A DNA stretch of 64,000 bases, taken from Nonomuraea rubra. Lineage in GTDB: Bacteria > Actinomycetota > Actinomycetes > Streptosporangiales > Streptosporangiaceae. The stretch covers positions 5,315,001 to 5,379,000 of the forward strand of contig NZ_JACHMI010000001.1 in the NCBI RefSeq assembly GCF_014207985.1, given 5' to 3'. The notes below the pieces were generated by a model. The model had not been told where the DNA came from, searched no databases, and saw nothing but the letters and a program-made list of their open reading frames with translations. Positions 1 through 7,986 of the stretch are shown here, piece after piece. Positions within the stretch are counted from its first letter, which is position 1. Each line of letters starts with the position of its first letter. Made by a program: the position numbers and the translations under genes.

Positions 1-1
1 T

Positions 2-265
2 GATCCGACCGCTCGGCACGTTGCGGGTCCCCCTCCCGCGGAGCAGGCGGCGCAGGTGCGCGCCGCCGCGGAGAAGGCCATGCTCCGGGCACGCGAGATC
101 AGGGCCGACTCCAGGCGCATCGCGGCCGAGGGGCGGCGGATCCGGGGCGAGCTCGCCGCGCAGCGCGAACGCCTCAGCGCCGGCTTCCTCGCGATCCGCC
201 TGCGGAGGGCCGAGCGGGACTGGGGCGAGGCCGGATGGCCCCTGACCGATGAGGTCAGGTGGTGA
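2..265 (+). CDS. C-terminal end of an unidentified protein (5' truncated by window edge)
   Basis: An open frame runs from the window edge to a TGA at 263-265. The visible 87 residues are rich in Ala, Arg and Glu and read as a charged helix (AAEKAMLRAREIRADSRR), then end in GWPLTDEVRW. Third codon positions are mostly G or C, which supports real coding. There is no recognisable domain and the product is unknown; the helical, coiled-coil-like tail resembles those that end small regulatory or sensor proteins, but that is only an impression. Its last 11 bases overlap the 3' end of the convergent AraC-type gene. An internal GTG at 56 could start a short protein, but the frame is open all the way to the edge, so a longer gene cut by the window is more likely. 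Confidence 0.5.
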   Translation, partial: DPTARHVAGPPPAEQAAQVRAAAEKAMLRAREIRADSRRIAAEGRRIRGELAAQRERLSAGFLAIRLRRAERDWGEAGWPLTDEVRW

Positions 266-1244
266 GGGTGGCGCGGGGCGGACGGCCGTAGACGCTGCGG
301 TAGTAGGCGGAGAACCGGCCCGGATGGTAGAAGCCCCACCGGGCGGCGATGGCGCCGACGGTGGCGCCGCCGGCGGGATCGGCGGCCAGCAGGTCGGCGT
401 GGGCCGCGGCCAGCCGCAGCCGGCGCACGTACCCCATCGGCGTGGTGCCGTGGTGGCGGCGGAAGGCGTACTGCACGGCCCGGGGAGTGGCGCAGGCGGC
501 CGCCGCGATGCCGGCCAGCGACAGGTCGGGCTCCGCGAAGTGCGCGTCGATGTAGCCGACGGCCAGGCGCAGCACGGCAGGGGTGCCGTCGGCGCGGTCG
601 GCCGGAATCTCGTCCTGCAGCGTCAGGGTGGTGGGGAACGCGGCCAGGACGGCGGCCGCCAGCAGCCGTGCCGCGTTGCCGACGACGAGGGGATGCTCGG
701 CCGCGGGGCCGGTCAGCAGCCCGTCGGTGAGGGCGATCGTGTCGGCGACCATCCGGGAGGCGGCGGGGCCGAGTGCCGAGCGCGACAGCAGCCGCGGCGG
801 TTCGGCGGAGCCGTTCGCACGGGTGCCGGCGACGTCGGCGAGCAGGCCGAGGGGCAGCGTCACGGTACGGATGCGCAGGTCCTCGGCGCGCGAGACGAGG
901 CTGTCCCGGGGGAAGGTGGCCATCAGCGCGTCGCCGGGGCCGTAGTGGCTGACGGCGTCCCCGTCGTCGATCGTGACCCTGCCGCTCACGACGACGCCGG
1001 CCCGGACGGTGTCGATGTTCTGGTTACGGCAGGAGAAGGAGCCCGGGATGGACAGGTCGGTGGTCTGGAAGGACCCGGCATCCGCGGTGGACACCGCCAG
1101 CCGGGCCGGGCCGTCGCTGATCGAGCCCATCAGCAAGCGGCTGCCGTAGACCCGGCTCAGCCACTCGCGGACCTCCTGCGGGTCATCGGTGACGTACCGG
1201 GCCAGGGCCGACACGGTGGATCGCGGTGCGCTCACGGGCACCAC
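255..1244 (-). CDS. AraC/XylS-family transcriptional regulator
   Basis: This 329-aa DNA-binding regulator has the usual family length. The C-terminal ~100 residues hold the double helix-turn-helix: LAGIAAAACATPRAVQYAFR, then an RRLRLAAAHADL helix, and the second motif VGAIAARWGFYHPGRFSAYY followed by YGRPP, the classic AraC signature. The N-terminal ~200 residues form a cupin-like sensor region typical of the AraC-binding-like domain; the effector cannot be told. It is transcribed away from the LacI-led sugar operon, with a 220-bp spacer, and converges with the partial gene at the window edge (11-bp overlap). The start is GTG 1244 in a run of GTG codons; GTG 1235 is also possible, as a G-rich Shine-Dalgarno-like stretch lies just upstream. 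Family assignment is firm, target unknown. Confidence 0.9.
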   Translation of the reverse strand: MVPVSAPRSTVSALARYVTDDPQEVREWLSRVYGSRLLMGSISDGPARLAVSTADAGSFQTTDLSIPGSFSCRNQNIDTVRAGVVVSGRVTIDDGDAVSHYGPGDALMATFPRDSLVSRAEDLRIRTVTLPLGLLADVAGTRANGSAEPPRLLSRSALGPAASRMVADTIALTDGLLTGPAAEHPLVVGNAARLLAAAVLAAFPTTLTLQDEIPADRADGTPAVLRLAVGYIDAHFAEPDLSLAGIAAAACATPRAVQYAFRRHHGTTPMGYVRRLRLAAAHADLLAADPAGGATVGAIAARWGFYHPGRFSAYYRSVYGRPPRATLTT

Positions 1245-1432
1245 CCCCCTCCGCGGGGGCGGCGCCCGTCACGGAGCAGACGAGCCGCGCGTACCCGCTC
1301 GAACACCCTTCGTGCCCGTGAGAGTACTGCGGATCGATCGCGAAACGAAGGGCTCCGCCGCCATGTTCGCGCTCGGGTGAGGGCGGGCGTGCCCTTGACA
1401 AGGGTGTCGCCGGGCACGCACAGTACTAGCCA

Positions 1433-1448
1433 CTGACTACGTAGTCAG
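1433..1448. promoter_or_regulatory. 16-bp perfect palindrome, probable LacI-family operator
   Basis: CTGACTACGTAGTCAG is a perfect palindrome 16 bp upstream of the LacI-type gene start at 1465. A TTGACA -35-like hexamer lies at 1395-1400, so the palindrome falls at about the transcription start, a usual place for a repressor. LacI-family repressors generally bind such even-length palindromes with a central CG step and often control their own operon. Assignment to the adjacent repressor is inferred from position. Confidence 0.65.
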
Positions 1449-1464
1449 ACGCGAGGAGCTGCGC

Positions 1465-2490
1465 ATGTCCGAGACCCGCCGCAGGCCTCCCGGCAGTACG
1501 GACGTCGCCAGGCTGGCCGGGGTGTCGCAGAAGACGGTCTCGCGGGTGATGAACGGCGAGCCGTACGTGAGCGACGAGATCCGCGAGCGCGTCCTCGCGG
1601 CGGCGCGCGAGCTCGGCTACCGCCGCAACACCGCGGCCCGCGCGCTCAACCTGGGCCGCTTCCACCGCATCGGCGTGGTCTCGCTCGGCAGCGCCCTGTA
1701 CGGCCCGGCCTCGCAGCTCATCGAGCTGGAGCGGCGGACCAGGGCGATCGGCTACGCGTTCAGCGTGGTGAACACCCTCGAGGGCGACGACGGCGGCGTG
1801 GCCAGGGCCGTGGAGTCCCTGCTGGAGCAGGGCGTGGACGGCATCGTGCTGTCCGAGCCGATCGACGTCGGCGAGGAACTGCGCATCGAGCCCGGCGTGC
1901 CGGTGCTCAGCCTGGGGCCGCTGCCCGGGCTCGCCGGCCCCGACGTGATCATCAACAGCCCGTCCAACGTGGACGCGGGCCGCGAGGCCACCGCGCACCT
2001 GCTCGGCCTCGGCCATGCCACCGTGTGGCACGTCGCCGGCCCGGAGCGGTGGTGGGCCTCGCGGGACCGCGTGCGCGGCTGGCGCGCGGCGCTGTCCGCG
2101 GCCGGCGCCCCCGAGCCGCCCATGCTCGAAGGCGACTGGACGCCGGCCTCCGGCTATGCCGCGGGCCGGGTCCTCGCGGCGGATCCGGAGGTCACGGCGG
2201 TGTTCGTGGCCAACGACGACATGGCGATCGGCGTGCTGCGCGCCCTGGCCGAGGCCGGCCGCGCGGTGCCCGGGCAGGTGAGCGTCGTCGGGATGGACGA
2301 CATCCCGGCCGCCGCGTACCTGTCGCCGCCCCTGACCACCATCCGGCAGGACTTCGCGGCGTCCGTCGCCCAGGGCCTCGCGCTGCTCGTCGAGCGCATC
2401 GAGGGCCGGCCCGGCACGTCCGCGCCCGATCTCCCGACCACGCACCTCGTCAAGCGTCAGTCCACCCGACCCCCCGAGGAGAAGACATGA
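1465..2490 (+). CDS. LacI-family transcriptional repressor of the beta-galactoside operon
   Basis: This 341-aa protein is of standard LacI/GalR length. Residues 12-32 hold the helix-turn-helix (DVARLAGVSQKTVSRVMNG), followed by the hinge helix (RRNTAARALNLGR) and a periplasmic-binding-like sugar-sensing domain with VSVVGMDDIP and LTTIRQDF, typical of the family C-terminus. It is the first gene of a five-gene operon: its TGA overlaps the ATG of the sugar-binding protein gene (ATGA at 2487-2490). A GAGGAG ribosome-binding site precedes the ATG. The palindrome at 1433-1448 suggests autoregulation. Because the operon encodes a GH42 enzyme, the inducer is probably a galactoside or galactose-containing oligosaccharide; this is inference from context. 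Confidence 0.93.
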   Translation: MSETRRRPPGSTDVARLAGVSQKTVSRVMNGEPYVSDEIRERVLAAARELGYRRNTAARALNLGRFHRIGVVSLGSALYGPASQLIELERRTRAIGYAFSVVNTLEGDDGGVARAVESLLEQGVDGIVLSEPIDVGEELRIEPGVPVLSLGPLPGLAGPDVIINSPSNVDAGREATAHLLGLGHATVWHVAGPERWWASRDRVRGWRAALSAAGAPEPPMLEGDWTPASGYAAGRVLAADPEVTAVFVANDDMAIGVLRALAEAGRAVPGQVSVVGMDDIPAAAYLSPPLTTIRQDFAASVAQGLALLVERIEGRPGTSAPDLPTTHLVKRQSTRPPEEKT

Positions 2491-3848
2491 CCATGACACG
2501 CACCCGGTGGCTCGCCGCGGCGGCCGCCGCGACCCTGTTCCTCGCCGGCTGCAGCGGTGGCGGCGGCGCCCGGCAGGCCGCCGATCAGCCGCCCGCCGCC
2601 GCCGTCAGCCAGGCCGACATCGACCAGGCCATGCGGACGCCCACGGAGCTGACGTTCTGGACCTGGGTGCCGGACATCGGCAAGGAGGTGGCGCTGTTCG
2701 AGAAGAAGTACCCGGCGATCAAGGTCAACGTGGTCAACGCCGGGCAGGGCGAGCCCCAGTACACCAAGCTGCGCACCGCGCTGAAGGCCGGCAGCGGCGC
2801 CCCCGACGTCGTGCAGATCGAGTTCCAGTACATCCCGACCTTCACCATCATCGACAGCCTGCTCGACCTGCGCCCCTACGGCGCCGAGGCGCTCAAGGAC
2901 AAGTTCGTGGACTGGACGTGGGGCCAGGTCACGGGCAAGAACGGCGAGGTCTGGGCGATCCCGCAGGACACCGGCCCGATGGGCATGCTCTACCGCAAGG
3001 ACATCTTCGACAAGCACGGCATCGAGCCGCCCAGGACGTGGGACGAGTTCGCCGCCGCCGCCCGCAAGCTGCACGCCGCCGACCCCGGCGTCTACCTGAC
3101 CAACCTGGCCTCCAACCAGAACGGCGCCTGGATGGGCCTGCTGTGGCAGGCGGGTGGTAAACCGTTCCAGATGGCGAGCGCGCAGGACATCGATGTTAGC
3201 GTTAACGACGAGGTCTCCAAGAAGCTCGGCACGTACTGGGGCGGGCTCGTCAAGGAAGGCGTGATCGCCACCGACCCCGACTTCACCGACCAGTGGTACC
3301 AGGCGCTCAACAAGGGCAAGTACGCCACCTGGCTGACCGCCGCCTGGGGGCCGGTGTTCCTGGCCAGCAACGCCAAGGAGACCAGCGGCAAGTGGCGGGC
3401 CGCGCCCCTGCCGCAGTGGGCGGCGGGCGAGAACAAGTCCGGCAACTGGGGCGGCTCCACCAGCGCCGTCATCAAGAGCACGAAGAACCCGATCGCCGCG
3501 GCCAAGTTCGCCGAGTTCCTCAACACCGACCCCGAGTCGACCAAGATGATGGCGACCGAGCAGTTCCTGTTCCCGCCGACCAAGGCGCTGCTGGACGACC
3601 CGTCGTTCGCCGAGCAGAAGCCCGAGTTCTACGGCGGTCAGACCGTCAACCAGGTCTTCGCCGGGATCAGCGACACCGTGGACAAGGGCTTCGGCTGGCC
3701 GCCGTTCCTGGACCAGACGGTCAGCGACTGGGACGAGACCGTCGGCAAGTCACTGGCCGACAAGAGCGACACCCCGGCCGCGCTCGACCAGTGGCAGCAG
3801 CGGATCACCACGTACGCCGAGAGCCAGGGCTTCAAGGTCGCCCAGTGA
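2487..3848 (+). CDS. Sugar ABC transporter substrate-binding lipoprotein
   Basis: This 453-aa extracellular solute-binding protein (family 1, MalE-like) delivers an oligosaccharide to the two downstream permeases. The first 22 residues are a lipoprotein signal: Arg-rich n-region, an Ala-rich hydrophobic core and lipobox LAGC with Cys22 as the acylated residue. The mature part begins with a Gly/Ala linker and then shows family motifs such as LTFWTWVP, APDVVQIE and WAIPQDTGPMGMLYRKD. The start overlaps the lacI stop and the end overlaps the permease start (GTGA at 3845-3848), so translation is coupled. Odd point: codons around 3194-3207 are unusually A/T-rich and spell a LacI-like half palindrome. 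Confidence 0.93.
   Translation: MTMTRTRWLAAAAAATLFLAGCSGGGGARQAADQPPAAAVSQADIDQAMRTPTELTFWTWVPDIGKEVALFEKKYPAIKVNVVNAGQGEPQYTKLRTALKAGSGAPDVVQIEFQYIPTFTIIDSLLDLRPYGAEALKDKFVDWTWGQVTGKNGEVWAIPQDTGPMGMLYRKDIFDKHGIEPPRTWDEFAAAARKLHAADPGVYLTNLASNQNGAWMGLLWQAGGKPFQMASAQDIDVSVNDEVSKKLGTYWGGLVKEGVIATDPDFTDQWYQALNKGKYATWLTAAWGPVFLASNAKETSGKWRAAPLPQWAAGENKSGNWGGSTSAVIKSTKNPIAAAKFAEFLNTDPESTKMMATEQFLFPPTKALLDDPSFAEQKPEFYGGQTVNQVFAGISDTVDKGFGWPPFLDQTVSDWDETVGKSLADKSDTPAALDQWQQRITTYAESQGFKVAQ
3194..3207. promoter_or_regulatory. LacI-like palindromic motif inside the binding-protein gene
   Basis: TGTTAGCGTTAACG lies within a run of low-G+C codons (GTT AGC GTT AAC) in an otherwise very G+C-rich gene. Its left half, TGTTAGC, equals the left half of the operators at 37656-37669 and 32669-32682. 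The right half differs at three positions. It could be an internal roadblock or looping operator, or chance. Weak evidence. Confidence 0.25.
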
Positions 3849-4729
3849 CCAGCACCAGGACCGCCCCGCGCAGGCAGGCCGCGGGACACCTGTTCATCGC
3901 GCCCTTCATGATCGTGTTCGTGGCCATGCTGGTGGTGCCGCTGGCCTACGCCGGATACCTGAGCCTGTTCAGGGAGCAGCTCATCGGCGGCACCACGTTC
4001 GTCGGCCTCGACAACTACGTGCGCGCGCTGACCGACGAGCGGCTGCTCGGCGGCGTGCTGCGGGTGGCCGAGTTCTTCCTCCTCCAGGTGCCGCTCATGC
4101 TGCTGCTCGGGCTGCTGTTCGCGCTCGCGCTGGACAGCGGCATGCTCTGGCTGTCGCGCTTCATCCGGCTGGGCATCTTCGTGCCGTACGCGGTGCCCAG
4201 CGTCGTCGCCGCGCTCATGTGGGGCTACCTGTACGGCCCCGAGTTCGGCCCCATCGCCCAGCTCGCCGGCACGCTCGGCCTGCCCGCCCCCGACCTGCTC
4301 GGCGGCGACCTCATGCTCGGCTCCCTGGCCAACATCGTGACCTGGGAGTTCGCCGGCTACAACATGATCATCCTGTACGCGGCGCTGCGGGCCGTCCCCG
4401 CCGAGCTGTACGAGGCGGCGGCCGTGGACGGCGCCGGCGCCTGGCGGACCGCGTGGAGCGTGAAGCTCCCGGCGCTGCGGCCCGCCCTGCTGATGGCGCT
4501 GATCTTCTCGGTCATCGGCAGCTTCCAGCTCTTCAACGAGCCGCAGCTCATGCAGCGCCTGGCGCCGAGCGTCATCGACAGCGCCTACACCCCCAACCTG
4601 TACGCCTACTCGCTGGCCTTCACCAGCCAGGACCTCAACTACGCGGCGGCGGTGTCGTTCCTGCTCGGCCTGGTCATCGTCGCGGTCTCCTACACCGTCC
4701 AGCTCGCCCTCACCCGGAGGCGGACATGA
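3845..4729 (+). CDS. Sugar ABC transporter permease (MalF/UgpA type)
   Basis: This 294-aa inner-membrane permease has about six hydrophobic segments: the first at residues 15-40 (HLFIAPFMIVFVAMLVVPLA), others in the middle and a last one at the C-terminus before LALTRRRT. The cytoplasmic EAA loop that contacts the ATPase is present as YEAAAVDGAGAWRTAW. It pairs with the next gene to form the channel. GTG 3845 overlaps the preceding TGA, and its own TGA overlaps the next ATG (4726-4729), so the three transport genes are translationally coupled. No ATPase gene is in the operon; a shared MsiK-type ATPase encoded elsewhere is the usual solution in actinobacteria (inference). Confidence 0.93.
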   Translation: MTSTRTAPRRQAAGHLFIAPFMIVFVAMLVVPLAYAGYLSLFREQLIGGTTFVGLDNYVRALTDERLLGGVLRVAEFFLLQVPLMLLLGLLFALALDSGMLWLSRFIRLGIFVPYAVPSVVAALMWGYLYGPEFGPIAQLAGTLGLPAPDLLGGDLMLGSLANIVTWEFAGYNMIILYAALRAVPAELYEAAAVDGAGAWRTAWSVKLPALRPALLMALIFSVIGSFQLFNEPQLMQRLAPSVIDSAYTPNLYAYSLAFTSQDLNYAAAVSFLLGLVIVAVSYTVQLALTRRRT

Positions 4730-5628
4730 CCACCACCGTGACCACCACCGTGACCACCACCGTGACCGCGCCCGCCGCGCCGGGCAGGCGGCGCAGCCCG
4801 CTGCTGACCCTCGGCATGCTGGCGTTCCTCGTCTACTTCCTGCTGCCGCTGTTCTGGCTGCTGGTGGCGGCCACGAAGACCACCGGCGACCTGTTCTCCA
4901 GCTTCGGGCTCTGGTTCGCCGACGACTTCGCGCTCGCCGGGAACATCGGCGACGTGTTCGCCGCCGAGGACGGCGTGTACGGCCGGTGGCTGCTCAACAC
5001 CGCGCTCTACGCGGTCGTCAGCGCCGGCGGCGCCGCGCTGCTGTGCGCGCTGGGCGGCTACGGGTTCGCCAAGTTCGGCTTCCGCGGCAACAGGGCGCTG
5101 TTCGGCCTCGTACTCGGCGCGATCATGGTGCCGAGCACGGCGCTGGCCATCCCCACGTACCTGATCTTCGCGCAGGTCGGGCTGGTCAACACGCCCTGGG
5201 CGATCATCCTGCCGTCGCTGGTGAACCCGTTCGGCCTCTACCTCATGCGCGTCTACGCCGAGGACGCCGTGCCCGACGACATCCTGGAGGCCGCCCGCAT
5301 CGACGGCGCGGGCGAGCTGCGGATCTTCTGGCAGGTGGTCATGCGGCTGCTGGCGCCCGGGTTCGTCACCGTGCTGCTGTTCACGCTCGTGGCCACCTGG
5401 AACAACTACTTCCTGCCGCTGATCATGCTCAGCAACCCGTCGCTGTACCCGGTCACCGTGGGCCTGGCCAACTGGGCCGGGCAGGCCACGGTCGCCGGCG
5501 GCAGCGGCGACGTCATCCCCCTCGTCGTCACCGGCTCGCTCCTGTCGATCATCCCGCTGGTCGTGGCGTTCCTGCTGCTCCAGCGGTACTGGCAGAGCGG
5601 CCTGGCGGCCGGCGGGGTCAAACAATGA
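4726..5628 (+). CDS. Sugar ABC transporter permease (MalG type)
   Basis: This 300-aa partner permease has the MalG-type layout: a first membrane segment near residue 25 (LLTLGMLAFLVYFLLPLFWL), four more, the EAA loop (LEAARIDGAGELRIFWQVV) and a C-terminal segment followed by QRYWQSGLAAGGVKQ, a typical MalG ending. The N-terminus is odd: the first 14 residues are three near-identical TTTV units encoded by a 12-bp tandem repeat (4729-4764), probably an expanded, functionally neutral tail. The stop overlaps the ATG of the beta-galactosidase gene at 5625. Confidence 0.93.
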   Translation: MTTTVTTTVTTTVTAPAAPGRRRSPLLTLGMLAFLVYFLLPLFWLLVAATKTTGDLFSSFGLWFADDFALAGNIGDVFAAEDGVYGRWLLNTALYAVVSAGGAALLCALGGYGFAKFGFRGNRALFGLVLGAIMVPSTALAIPTYLIFAQVGLVNTPWAIILPSLVNPFGLYLMRVYAEDAVPDDILEAARIDGAGELRIFWQVVMRLLAPGFVTVLLFTLVATWNNYFLPLIMLSNPSLYPVTVGLANWAGQATVAGGSGDVIPLVVTGSLLSIIPLVVAFLLLQRYWQSGLAAGGVKQ

Positions 5629-7763
5629 ATGGGACTTCCGCGAAAGGAAACGCTGTGTCGCGAGTGCTCTTCGGCGCCGCCTACTATCCCGAGTACCATC
5701 CCAGCGAGCTGCTGAAGACCGACCTGGACCTGATGGCCGAGGCCCGCTTCTCCGTGATCAGGGTCGGCGAGTCGGTCTGGTCCACCTGGGAGCCCGAGAA
5801 CGGCCGGTTCGACCTGGACTGGCTGCAGCCCGCGCTCGACGGCGCGTACGAGCGCGGCATCGGCGTCATCCTCGGCACGCCCACGTACGCGGCGCCCCCG
5901 TGGCTGACCCGCCTCTACCCGGAGATCGCCGGGGAGCGGGAGACCGGGCGGCGCATCGGCTGGGGTGCCCGCCAGGAGATGGACTTCACCCACCCGGCGT
6001 TCCTCTTCCACGCCGAGCGCGTCATCCGCAGGGTCGTCGAGCGGTACGCGGACCACCCGTCGATCATCGGCTACCAGGTGGACAACGAGCCGGGCCTGCA
6101 CCTGCTGCACAACCACGGCATCTTCCAGCGTTTCGTGGACTGGCTGCGCCGGCAGTACGGCGACGTGCGGACGCTGAACGAGGAGTGGGGCCTGGTCTAC
6201 TGGTCGCACCGGCTGTCCACCTGGGCCGACCTGTGGACCCCCGACGGCAACGCCCAGCCCCAGTACGAGCAGGCCTGGCGGCGTTTCCAGGCCGACCAGG
6301 TGACGGAGTTCATCGCGTGGCAGGCCGGCATCGTGCGCGAGTACGCCCGACCCGAGCAGTTCGTCACCACCTGCATCGCCTACGACCGGCCCGCCGTCGC
6401 CGACGACGAGCTGACCGCCGGCCTCGACGTGGCCGCCGGGAACCCGTACTACGCGATGCAGGACGGGCTCGCCCTGCCCGCCAGGCCGCACGCCACGCAG
6501 GACTGGCGCACCCGCGACACGTGGGCGTTCTACCGGGTGGCCGACCGGATGTACTCCTCCCGGCAGGAGCCGTTCCTCGTCACCGAGACCAACGCCCAGG
6601 CCATCGGCGCGCCGTGGGTCAACCAGCCCGCCTACGACGGGCAGTGGCGGCAGGCCGCCTGGGCGCTCGTCTCCCGCGGCGCGTCCATGATCGAGTACTG
6701 GCAGTGGCGGACGCTCGTGTTCGGGGCCGAGACGTACTGGGGCGGCGTGCTGCCGCACAGCGGCCGGCCCGGGCGCACGTACCGGGAGATCGCCCGGATC
6801 GGCGCCGAGCTGGAGCGGGCCGGCGACCTGGTCGAGGGCCTGACCCCGGACGGGGACGTCGCCCTGCTCTACTCCCACCCCAGCAAGTGGGCGCTCGCCG
6901 CGCAGCCGCCGCTCCAGGCGCCGGACGGCGGGCCCGACCGGCGCTCGTACGAGGCCGTCTTCGACGCCTTCTACCGGGGGGCGTTCGACGCCGGCCTGCA
7001 GGCGCGCGTGGTGCACGCCGGGCAGGCCGTCGCCGAGGAGCCCTCGGCGGTGGCGCGCCGGCACCCGGTGCTGGTGGCCGCCGGGCTGTACGTGGCCGAC
7101 GACGCCACCCTCGACTGGCTCCAGGCGTACGCGGCCGCGGGCGGTCACCTCGTGCTCGGGCCGCGCACCGCGTACGCCGACCACGAGGCACGCGCCCGGC
7201 GCGACGTCCAGCCGGCGCGGCTCGCTGAGGCGGCGGGGGCGTGGTACGACGAGTTCAGCAACCTCGACGGGGACCTGCCCGTGCGGGCGGCGGAGGGCTC
7301 GCCGCTCACGCCGCCGGAGAGCGCCGGTGCGGGGGCCGGACATGTGGCCGGCGGCTGGGCCGGTACCCGGTGGGTCGACGGGCTGCAGGCCGAGGGGGCC
7401 GACGTGCTGGCCACCTACCAGCATCCGCACTTCGGCCGGTTCGCCGCCGTCACCACCCGCGCGCACGGGGCCGGCCGCGTCACCTGCGTCGGCACCCTCC
7501 CGAACCCCGCGTTCGGCGAGGCCCTGTTCCGGTGGCTGACACCCGGCCCCGGCCCGTGGCACCCCGCCCCGGCCGGCGTCACCTCCACCGGCGCGACCGC
7601 GCGGGACGGGCGGCGGGTGCGCTTCCTGCACAACTGGAGCTGGGAGGAGACGGCCGTGCCCGTCCCGGTCGCCGTCCGGGACGTCCTCGACGGCAGCGAG
7701 CACGCCGCCGGGACGGAGCTGCGGCTCGGCCCGTGGGACGTGCGCGTGCTGGCCGAGGCGTAG
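5625..7763 (+). CDS. Glycoside hydrolase family 42 beta-galactosidase
   Basis: This 712-aa intracellular beta-galactosidase hydrolyses the terminal beta-galactosyl bond of the imported sugar. The TIM-barrel begins with RVLFGAAYYPEYHP; the acid/base Glu is E155 in QVDNEPG and the nucleophile is E321 in LVTETNAQ. A trimerisation-like domain (residues ~390-620) and a small C-terminal beta domain follow, as in the family. There is no signal peptide, consistent with uptake before cleavage. The ATG at 5625 overlaps the permease stop, matching the other junctions of the operon; GTG 5655 (start of SRVLFGAAYY), preceded by AAAGGAAA, is an equally good start. The operon ends here. The exact substrate (galactan or arabinogalactan fragments, lactose-like) is inferred. 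Confidence 0.94.
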   Translation: MNGTSAKGNAVSRVLFGAAYYPEYHPSELLKTDLDLMAEARFSVIRVGESVWSTWEPENGRFDLDWLQPALDGAYERGIGVILGTPTYAAPPWLTRLYPEIAGERETGRRIGWGARQEMDFTHPAFLFHAERVIRRVVERYADHPSIIGYQVDNEPGLHLLHNHGIFQRFVDWLRRQYGDVRTLNEEWGLVYWSHRLSTWADLWTPDGNAQPQYEQAWRRFQADQVTEFIAWQAGIVREYARPEQFVTTCIAYDRPAVADDELTAGLDVAAGNPYYAMQDGLALPARPHATQDWRTRDTWAFYRVADRMYSSRQEPFLVTETNAQAIGAPWVNQPAYDGQWRQAAWALVSRGASMIEYWQWRTLVFGAETYWGGVLPHSGRPGRTYREIARIGAELERAGDLVEGLTPDGDVALLYSHPSKWALAAQPPLQAPDGGPDRRSYEAVFDAFYRGAFDAGLQARVVHAGQAVAEEPSAVARRHPVLVAAGLYVADDATLDWLQAYAAAGGHLVLGPRTAYADHEARARRDVQPARLAEAAGAWYDEFSNLDGDLPVRAAEGSPLTPPESAGAGAGHVAGGWAGTRWVDGLQAEGADVLATYQHPHFGRFAAVTTRAHGAGRVTCVGTLPNPAFGEALFRWLTPGPGPWHPAPAGVTSTGATARDGRRVRFLHNWSWEETAVPVPVAVRDVLDGSEHAAGTELRLGPWDVRVLAEA

Positions 7764-7782
7764 GCGCGCCACCATCACCAGG

Positions 7783-7858
7783 CCCGGCGCAAGCGCCGGC
7801 GCACCACCCGCCAGCCTGCGCGCCTGCGGCGGTTGCGTGCGCCCGCGCTTGCGCCGGG
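7783..7858. terminator. Long-looped inverted repeat between convergent genes
   Basis: CCCGGCGCAAGCGC at 7783-7796 is exactly complementary to GCGCTTGCGCCGGG at 7845-7858 (14-bp arms, 48-nt loop). It lies in the 223-bp spacer between the GH42 operon and the convergent DUF1835 gene, where a bidirectional terminator is expected. There is no T-tract, which is common in actinobacteria. The long loop makes the role uncertain. Confidence 0.45.
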
Positions 7859-7986
7859 TCGTGCCCGCTCGCGCCGGCGACTCGATCTACCCGCTGGGAC
7901 TGCTCGCGCTCCTGACCGTCCCCCCCCGCACCTGACGACCGCGTGGCTCGTCTTCTCCGTCCGGGGCCCGCGCTCGGAGACCAGCG

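Noticed and set aside
5406..7778. Very long open frame on the minus strand opposite the GH42 gene
   Set aside because: It is Arg/Gly/Val-rich with no domain and mirrors a clearly conserved enzyme; long antisense frames are normal in such G+C-rich DNA.
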